A stretch of 20,608 nt of DNA, taken from Treponema sp. (lineage in GTDB: Bacteria > Spirochaetota > Spirochaetia > Treponematales > Breznakiellaceae). The stretch lies in the NCBI GenBank assembly GCA_031270205.1, contig JAISYA010000134.1, positions 1-20,608 of the forward strand, read 5' to 3'. Under the pieces are notes generated by a model. That model was not told the origin of the DNA and ran no database searches. It saw nothing but the letters and a program-made list of their open reading frames with translations. Within the stretch, counting starts at the first letter, position 1; each line of letters opens with the position of its first letter. The translations under genes and the position numbers were made by a program. Shown here one piece after another: positions 15,409-20,608 of the stretch.

Positions 15409-16947
15409 TTGGGCAATAAAAGTATCGGATCCAAAATGATGCTTTATACCGTGATTCTGGTTGTACTGGTAGGTATTATCGTCGGTGTCTGTTATTTCAG
15501 CAGCGGCAGTTTTTCCCGCGAGTACAACAGGATGGCCGATCTTTACCGGGAACTAAGCATGTTTTACACGCGGATGCGGGAATCCCGGAGTAACGCGCAG
15601 AACTACTTCTACAACATGACGGATGAGGATTTAAGCCGCTATTATTCTTCGATGGGCGCCGCCGCCAAAAGTCTTGATACGATTATGGAATTGGTTGATG
15701 ACGATTATTTGTGGTTCCGCTTCAGGATACTCGGCAACATGATGGAAAGCTGCGGCGAGCGTTTTGAGGAGATCAGGCGCGGCAGCAATATCCGCCTTGG
15801 CAATACCGGAAACTACCAGTACCTTATCTATATTTTTGAGCTGACCGACGGCACACAGCGGGAATACTACAGCTATCTGGTTGATTATACAAAAGTCCGC
15901 CAGCTTGTTTTACGAAATTCCTGGTGGCGTCTTAACCTTGTCGTCTCGGTTATCGTAGCCGGTATTTTCCTTGCCGCTTTGGTTTTTTCCGTTAATTCTT
16001 CCCGCTGGGTAACACGCCCGATTAACAGCATTGTAAGCAATATCCAGAAGATAAAGAAAGGCGAATACGATCTGAGCAAGGTAAAAGATTCGGGCCCCGA
16101 ATTTTCGGTTTTGGGCGAGGCGTTTGACGATATGGCAAATTCGATACGGGCAAACATTCAGAATATTGAAACCAATGCCCGGCTGCGCCATCAGCTTCTT
16201 GAAGCGGAAAACGAGAACCTCAGAATGAACGAACTCCTTATCGGGTCGGAACTCAAGATACTGCAGGATCAGATGAATCCCCATTTTTTGTTCAACACCC
16301 TGGGCATGATCTCCCAGATTGCCGTGATGGAACACGCAAACCAGGCCGCCGAATTGATGGACATTACCACAAACCTTCTGCGCTACAGCCTGGATAAATC
16401 AAACCGTATGTCTACCCTTTATGAGGAGCTTGAGTGCGTACGTAATTACCTGCATATCCAGCAGCTGCGCTTTGGGGATCGCATCAGCTTTGAACTTAAA
16501 ATCGACGACGATCTTCCCAATGTGATGCTGCCGGGGATGATGCTGCAGCCCCTGATAGAAAACGCGGTACTGCACGGCGTGAACGAAATGCTGAACGGCG
16601 CCGTGGTAGCCGTATCCGCGAGCAGAAAAAACAATCTGCTCTGCCTTGCCGTGGAGGATAACGGCAGGGGAATGTCCGGTGAAAAACTGGAAGAACTTTT
16701 AAACGGCGATTTCTATCCTTTGGAAAATTCTACGTTGGACAATTCTATTTCGGGAAATTCCAATCCCCGCGTACACATAGGCATCCTTAACGCGAAAAAG
16801 CGGATAGAAATGCTGTACGGCAATTCCACGACATTCCATGTGGAAAGCACCGAAGACGTAGGTACCCTAATTTCGATTTCCATACTGTGCGATGAAATAC
16901 CCGGGCTTCCGGGGGGAGGGGGATATGTACACAGTAATGGTTGTTGA
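15409..16947 (+). CDS. YesM-like membrane sensor histidine kinase
   Basis: A 512-residue sensor kinase. Order: short cytoplasmic start (GNKSIGSKMM), TM1 (about 12-29), extracytoplasmic helical domain (about 30-175), TM2 (about 176-196), HAMP (about 198-251), coiled coil, His_kinase domain with phosphoacceptor H292 in DQMNPHFLFNT, and an ATPase domain with LIENAVLHG (N385), DNGRG (417-421) and IGILNAKKR. This is the LytS/YesM class, usually tied to carbohydrate sensing. I chose TTG at 15409 because AAGGGGG at 15393-15399 is well placed and the resulting start matches the family; ATG at 15436 would lose the residues before TM1, and TTG at 15358 lies inside the upstream gene. It overlaps the response regulator gene by 23 bp, so the two are partners. 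Confidence 0.92.
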   Translation: MGNKSIGSKMMLYTVILVVLVGIIVGVCYFSSGSFSREYNRMADLYRELSMFYTRMRESRSNAQNYFYNMTDEDLSRYYSSMGAAAKSLDTIMELVDDDYLWFRFRILGNMMESCGERFEEIRRGSNIRLGNTGNYQYLIYIFELTDGTQREYYSYLVDYTKVRQLVLRNSWWRLNLVVSVIVAGIFLAALVFSVNSSRWVTRPINSIVSNIQKIKKGEYDLSKVKDSGPEFSVLGEAFDDMANSIRANIQNIETNARLRHQLLEAENENLRMNELLIGSELKILQDQMNPHFLFNTLGMISQIAVMEHANQAAELMDITTNLLRYSLDKSNRMSTLYEELECVRNYLHIQQLRFGDRISFELKIDDDLPNVMLPGMMLQPLIENAVLHGVNEMLNGAVVAVSASRKNNLLCLAVEDNGRGMSGEKLEELLNGDFYPLENSTLDNSISGNSNPRVHIGILNAKKRIEMLYGNSTTFHVESTEDVGTLISISILCDEIPGLPGGGGYVHSNGC

Positions 16948-18574
16948 AGATGAGTACATCGAGCGGCAGGCCCTGGTCCTGATGCTGCGCGAAAATTTTC
17001 CCGAATTGTCCCTGACAGGAGAATCCGGCAATGGATTTGAGGCGGTTTCCCAGGCGTATTCCGGAAAGCCCGATCTGGTGCTGGTCGATGTCGGCCTGCC
17101 GGGTAAAAACGGCCTGGACGTGATTGCCGAAATTCAGTCCTTCTCGCGCGAGACTGCCTTTATCATCATCTCCTCCCATGACAACTTTGAATTTGCCCAG
17201 CGGGCCATAAAGCTTGGGGTGGAAGACTACCTGTTAAAGCCCGTCCGCCTTGAATCGCTGCGGGCGGCGATTTCCTCAAGCGTTTCCCGGAAGGAAAGCC
17301 GTCACGAAGCCAGCGCCGCCGCGACCAACCTGCTTAACCGCATGGAAAGCATACGCCCCCTGATAGAGAGCGATTTTATCTATTCGGTAGTTTCGGGCGG
17401 CCAGAGCGAAGCCCAGCGCAAACTGCTCGCCTTTTTGGGGCATGAAAACAGTTCCGGCGTGTGCCTTGTCATTTCCGCACGGAACGGCGCGAACCATCCG
17501 CCTGTTCATTCACGTGAATTGGTAAAAAACTTCCCGGAAAATACCGGCCAAAAGGTATTGAGCGGCTTTTTTAACAAGCAGTCAATCATTTACCTTTTGA
17601 CAGACGGCGGGGCGGAAAATGACGATCTTGAAGAACTCTGCGGAATTACCCTGGCGTATTTGGAAGACAACTACAGGGATATTCATATCGGAGTCAGCGA
17701 ATTTATGGAAGGGGGAAACAACTGGTCCAATGCCTACAGGCAGGCCAGGGCCGCCCTGAAACACGCGGAAGAAGAGGGGCGGGGCATAAAAAGGTACGAC
17801 AGGGCCGCGATGTTTTATTCGGACGGCATTCCGGCGCAGGGAAGATCGTCCGGGATTACGGAAAACCACACAAACGGCAGCGGAAGGCTTGCGTCATGGG
17901 TTAGTCTTTTTGTACGGGTTATACTGGATAACCGGGAAGATCAGCTTGAAAAGCTGGCGGAGGAAATATGCCTCGCGTTAATGTCGGGAAATGAATTTCA
18001 TACCGCACGGGAAGAAGCCCATAAACTGATCATCCTCCTGGAGCAGGAATTAAAAAAAGCCCTGCCTTTAACGGAACAGCGGACAGATACGGACGCGGTC
18101 ATACTGAAAGCCGCCGAACCAAGGCATTTGGAGATGTGCCTGCTTTCCCATGTAAAGCGGCTTTCCCTCCTGGTACACGAGACGCGGGATCAAAATAAAA
18201 ACTACTTTGTCGATCGGGCCGTGATGTACATTAAAAACAACTACCAAAGGGAAATTTCCCTGGGAAGCATCGCCGTGGAGATAAATGTATCCCCCTATTA
18301 CCTGAGCAAGCTTTTCCGTAAGTACACCGGCAAAACCTGTACCGAGCTAATCGCGGAAGAACGGATCGAGGCGGCAAAGCAGCTGCTTGCCCAAAATTAC
18401 AGTTCAAAGGAGACATGTTTCCAGGTGGGATTTAACAGCCAAAACTACTTTGTAAAGATATTCAAGAAATACGTCGGGGTAACGCCGGGGGAGTACCGCA
18501 ATACCAGTATGCCCGCGCAGGCCGCGTACAACCCTCCGTCAGCCGCCCGGCGGCACACCGGTTCTTTTGGCTAA
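16925..18574 (+). CDS. YesN-like response regulator with AraC DNA-binding domain
   Basis: A 549-residue regulator with a receiver domain (1-120: acidic pocket E8/D9, phosphorylated D55 in LVLVDVGLPG, S83/S84, K105 in LLKP), a long middle region (about 130-420) with no domain I can name, and an AraC-type double helix-turn-helix domain (about 427-525, ending in the family motif VGVTPGEYR). It should receive phosphate from the adjacent kinase and activate sugar-uptake or catabolic promoters. ATG 16925 was chosen because a GGGGGGAGGGGG run (16911-16922) lies directly upstream; an earlier ATG at 16892 adds 11 residues that do not belong to the receiver fold. A short low-complexity tail follows the HTH. 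Likely targets are the ABC operon and kduI promoters, which is inference from position. Confidence 0.93.
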   Translation: MYTVMVVEDEYIERQALVLMLRENFPELSLTGESGNGFEAVSQAYSGKPDLVLVDVGLPGKNGLDVIAEIQSFSRETAFIIISSHDNFEFAQRAIKLGVEDYLLKPVRLESLRAAISSSVSRKESRHEASAAATNLLNRMESIRPLIESDFIYSVVSGGQSEAQRKLLAFLGHENSSGVCLVISARNGANHPPVHSRELVKNFPENTGQKVLSGFFNKQSIIYLLTDGGAENDDLEELCGITLAYLEDNYRDIHIGVSEFMEGGNNWSNAYRQARAALKHAEEEGRGIKRYDRAAMFYSDGIPAQGRSSGITENHTNGSGRLASWVSLFVRVILDNREDQLEKLAEEICLALMSGNEFHTAREEAHKLIILLEQELKKALPLTEQRTDTDAVILKAAEPRHLEMCLLSHVKRLSLLVHETRDQNKNYFVDRAVMYIKNNYQREISLGSIAVEINVSPYYLSKLFRKYTGKTCTELIAEERIEAAKQLLAQNYSSKETCFQVGFNSQNYFVKIFKKYVGVTPGEYRNTSMPAQAAYNPPSAARRHTGSFG

Positions 18575-18613
18575 TAAAGTGGTCTGCGGCTAAATTGCTT
18601 CCTCTCCGTCGGT

Positions 18614-18642
18614 TTGACTTTTTCCCCAATACGGGTTAATAT
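18614..18642 (+). promoter_or_regulatory. Likely promoter of the kduI operon
   Basis: TTGACT (18614-18619), a 17-base spacer and TAATAT (18637-18642) precede kduI by 24 bp. The good -35 hexamer and spacing, in the 92-bp gap after the regulator gene, suggest that the two catabolic genes have their own promoter. No terminator is seen between the regulator and this site, so read-through is also possible. Confidence 0.55.
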
Positions 18643-18666
18643 ACTTACACCGATGGGGGAAGATCA

Positions 18667-19500
18667 ATGAAACTGGAAATCCGTTATGCCGAACATCCCG
18701 GCGACATGAAACTGTATGACACTCAAAAAATGCGGGAGCGTTTTCACTTTGAGCGTGTTTTTGTGAAGGACGATATCAGCCTTTGTTACACCCATTCGGA
18801 CCGGGTTGTTTTCGGCGGGGCCTATCCGGTTGACAAGGTTCTGCGCCTGGAAGGAGGCAGGGACTTTGGGACCGATGTGTTTCTGGAACGCCGGGAACTG
18901 GGAATCATCTGTATCGGCGGCGCGGGAAAGGTGTCCGCGGACGGCGCGGAATACACGATGAAAAAAGGGGACGGCCTGTATATCGGCAAGGGGGTGGATG
19001 TGCGGTTTTCCGCCGCCGATAAGGGCAATCCCCCGAAGTTTTACCTGGCAAGCGCGCCGGCCCACGCGGCGTATCCAACGGTGTTTATTCCCATTGAAAA
19101 GGCCAATCCCCGCAAGCTGGGAGAGGCGTCGGCGGTGAATGTCCGCACTATTTATCAGTACGTCCACCCCGCGGTCTGCAAAAGCTGTCAGCTCGTCATG
19201 GGCATGACCGTTCTGGAAGAAGGCTCGGTGTGGAATACTATGCCCTGCCATACCCACGAGCGGCGGATGGAAGTTTATTTTTATTTCGACATGAAGCCCG
19301 GCGGCGTGGTGTTCCACCTGCACGGCCGGCCGGAGGAAACGCGGCATATCGTGATGAACAACGAGGAAGCGGTTATCTCCCCGTCATGGTCGATCCACGC
19401 CGGGGCGGGAACCGCGGCCTATACCTTTATCTGGGCCATGGCCGGGGAAAATCAAACTTTCGACGATATGGATACGGTTCCCGCAACGGAGTTAAAATAA
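18667..19500 (+). CDS. kduI: 5-keto-4-deoxyuronate isomerase
   Basis: The 277-residue length and motifs match KduI, the cupin enzyme that converts 4-deoxy-5-keto-uronate (5-keto-4-deoxyuronate) to 2,5-diketo-3-deoxygluconate in the cytoplasm during breakdown of pectin-derived or other unsaturated uronates. The zinc site is intact: H195, H197 and E202 in CHTHERRMEVYFYF, plus H244 in SIHAGAG, one position off the E. coli ligands (196, 198, 203, 245). Other family stretches are YPVDKVLRLEGG and FHLHGRPEETRHIV. A GGGGGAAG run just before the ATG serves as ribosome binding site. The product is the substrate of the SDR encoded 70 bp downstream, so the pair forms two consecutive steps. Confidence 0.96.
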   Translation: MKLEIRYAEHPGDMKLYDTQKMRERFHFERVFVKDDISLCYTHSDRVVFGGAYPVDKVLRLEGGRDFGTDVFLERRELGIICIGGAGKVSADGAEYTMKKGDGLYIGKGVDVRFSAADKGNPPKFYLASAPAHAAYPTVFIPIEKANPRKLGEASAVNVRTIYQYVHPAVCKSCQLVMGMTVLEEGSVWNTMPCHTHERRMEVYFYFDMKPGGVVFHLHGRPEETRHIVMNNEEAVISPSWSIHAGAGTAAYTFIWAMAGENQTFDDMDTVPATELK

Positions 19501-19570
19501 AGAGCGGCTTTCCCCAAATCGCGGTTTGGGGAAATCTGCAGCAGCGTTGGTTTTTATCCGGGGAGGAAAT

Positions 19571-20368
19571 ATGAGCGCGATTGATTTTTCATTGGCGGGA
19601 AAAACAGCCTGGATTACCGGGGCATCCTACGGTATCGGTTTTGCCATTGCTCAGGCGTATGCCGAGGCGGGGGCAGATGTGGTATTCAACGACATCGGAC
19701 AGGCCCAGGTTGACAAGGGGATGGCTGCTTACCGGGAGGCGAATATTCCCGTGCGCGGCTATGTCTGCGATGTTACCGATGAAAAGGCCGTCAATGAAAC
19801 GGCGGCAAGAATTGAAAAAGAAGCCGGCGTTATTGACATACTGGTCAACAACGCGGGGATCATCAAGCGGATCCCCATGACGGAGATGAGCGCCGAGGAT
19901 TTCCGCATGGTCATCGATGTGGATCTTAACGCGCCGTTTATTGTTTCCAAGGCGGTGATCCCCTCGATGATAAAAAAAGGCGGGGGAAAGATCATCAATA
20001 TTTGCAGCATGATGAGCGAACTGGGCCGCGAAACGGTCAGCGCTTACGCCGCGGCCAAGGGTGGGCTAAAAATGCTCACCAGAAATATCGCCAGTGAATA
20101 CGGCGGCTTTAACATCCAGTGCAACGGCATCGGCCCCGGCTATATCGAAACCCCCCAGACCGCGCCTCTGCGTGAACGGCAGAACGACGGCAGCCGCCAC
20201 CCCTTTGACCAGTTTATCATCGCCAAAACCCCGGCGGCCCGCTGGGGAACCATCGACGACCTCAAAGGCCCCGCGGTATTTCTCGCTTCCCGCGCGTCTG
20301 ATTTTATCAACGGGCATATCCTGTACGTGGACGGCGGTATTCTTGCCTATATCGGGAAGCAGCCCTGA
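19571..20368 (+). CDS. SDR dehydrogenase of the IdnO/DhuD/KduD type
   Basis: A 265-residue short-chain dehydrogenase: cofactor motif TGASYGIG (16-23), NNAG (93-96), catalytic S146, Y159 and K163 (YAAAK), and an uninterrupted C-terminus ending GGILAYIGKQP. From memory it resembles streptococcal gluconate 5-dehydrogenase (IdnO, called DhuD in hyaluronate use) in the ICSMMSELGRETVSAYAAAK and GSRHPFDQFIIAKTPAARWG regions more than E. coli KduD. Next to kduI the natural role is NAD(P)H-dependent reduction of 2,5-diketo-3-deoxygluconate to 2-keto-3-deoxygluconate; gluconate/5-ketogluconate interconversion is the alternative. ATG 19571 was chosen for the GGGGAGG directly upstream; an earlier ATG at 19526 adds 15 unrelated residues. 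No terminator with a U-tract follows. Confidence 0.92.
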   Translation: MSAIDFSLAGKTAWITGASYGIGFAIAQAYAEAGADVVFNDIGQAQVDKGMAAYREANIPVRGYVCDVTDEKAVNETAARIEKEAGVIDILVNNAGIIKRIPMTEMSAEDFRMVIDVDLNAPFIVSKAVIPSMIKKGGGKIINICSMMSELGRETVSAYAAAKGGLKMLTRNIASEYGGFNIQCNGIGPGYIETPQTAPLRERQNDGSRHPFDQFIIAKTPAARWGTIDDLKGPAVFLASRASDFINGHILYVDGGILAYIGKQP

Positions 20369-20379
20369 AACAGGGAAGG

Positions 20380-20404
20380 CAGTTTGCTGCGCTTCGCGCA
20401 TTAT
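20380..20404 (+). repeat. 25-bp dispersed repeat, copy 2
   Basis: This matches 7191-7215 at 23 of 25 bases. TGCGC (20388-20392) and GCGCA (20396-20400) form a hairpin with loop TTC. It begins 12 bp after the dehydrogenase stop and is followed by TTATAA rather than a U-tract. Confidence 0.7.
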
Positions 20405-20568
20405 AATCCCCAAACGCAACAGAGTGCCGGAAACACATAAATACCTCACCGGTTCCTTCTTCCTGTGTCTTCTTTATCTCTTTGCTTCTCCCCTTTACTC
20501 TCCGCCCTTCTAATGCTAGATTGTTACCCACAGGCCGAGTCAAAATTAAAAGCCTCACGGAGATTGCA

Positions 20569-20608
20569 TTGTTCCTGAAACATCTTACCATATTCGGTTT
20601 CAAATCTT
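20569..20608 (+). CDS. smc: Start of smc, chromosome segregation ATPase (partial)
   Basis: TTG at 20569, preceded by GGAG at 20559-20562, opens a frame reading MFLKHLTIFGFKS to the window edge. This is the hallmark N-terminus of bacterial SMC proteins (M-[FY]-L-K-x-L-x-[IL]-x-GFKSF), whose ATPase head begins here. SMC with ScpA/ScpB organises and helps segregate the chromosome. Only 13 codons are visible; the match in length, order and spacing is specific enough for a fairly confident call. The TTG start is the only one that fits both motif and ribosome binding site. Confidence 0.8.
   Translation, partial: MFLKHLTIFGFKS

Noticed and set aside
20363..20375. Terminator at the dehydrogenase stop codon (CCCTG-AAA-CAGGG)
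   Set aside because: The stem is only five pairs, overlaps the stop codon and has no following U-tract.

Overview
The window looks like a chromosomal segment of a spirochaete, most likely a Treponema of the gut-associated kind. That assignment is my inference. It rests on the mixed GC-rich housekeeping and AT-rich accessory make-up, GTG/TTG starts, a secreted solute-binding protein whose mature end begins GGRQSGG, and gene content typical of fibre-fed gut treponemes. No taxonomic marker such as rRNA is present.

Layout, left to right. (1) 1-291: an AT-rich edge with the tail of an unknown gene and a 53-codon ORF that carries the same 13-residue motif twice. (2) 320-3972, minus strand: a diverged SLC1-type symporter gene followed 11 bp later by tex. 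(3) 4344-7126, minus strand: a two-gene restriction-modification cassette, a nuclease-methyltransferase fusion overlapping a two-TRD specificity gene by ATGA, resembling Type IIB BcgI systems. (4) 7127-7549: a gene-free stretch full of nested inverted repeats, parts of which recur at 9421-9474 and at 20380-20404. (5) 7550-9426: a 68-aa unknown ORF that runs by TAGTG overlap into a cobalamin-binding-type radical SAM protein. (6) 9617-13225: a ribose/galactose-type sugar ABC importer in the order permease, double ATPase, binding protein, closed by a strong intrinsic terminator. (7) 13317-18574: two tandem uroporphyrinogen-decarboxylase-like (MtaA/CmuA-type) proteins, then a YesM-like sensor kinase and a YesN-like AraC response regulator, closely packed. 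(8) 18667-20368: kduI and an idnO/dhuD/kduD-type dehydrogenase behind their own likely promoter. (9) 20569-end: the first 13 codons of smc, starting with TTG.

Regions 6-8 read as one carbohydrate island. The two-component system would sense an external sugar-like cue, the ABC system would import it, and KduI plus the SDR would convert 4-deoxy-5-keto-uronates (from pectin or glycosaminoglycan breakdown) to 2-keto-3-deoxygluconate. The odd part is the pair of methyltransferase-like UroD paralogues with intact metal ligands in the middle. One speculative reading is that they remove or move a methyl group from methylated uronates or another methylated substrate. No corrinoid protein, lyase, hydrolase, KDG kinase or aldolase lies in the window, so the pathway is incomplete here. 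No CRISPR array, tRNA, rRNA, transposase or integrase was seen.
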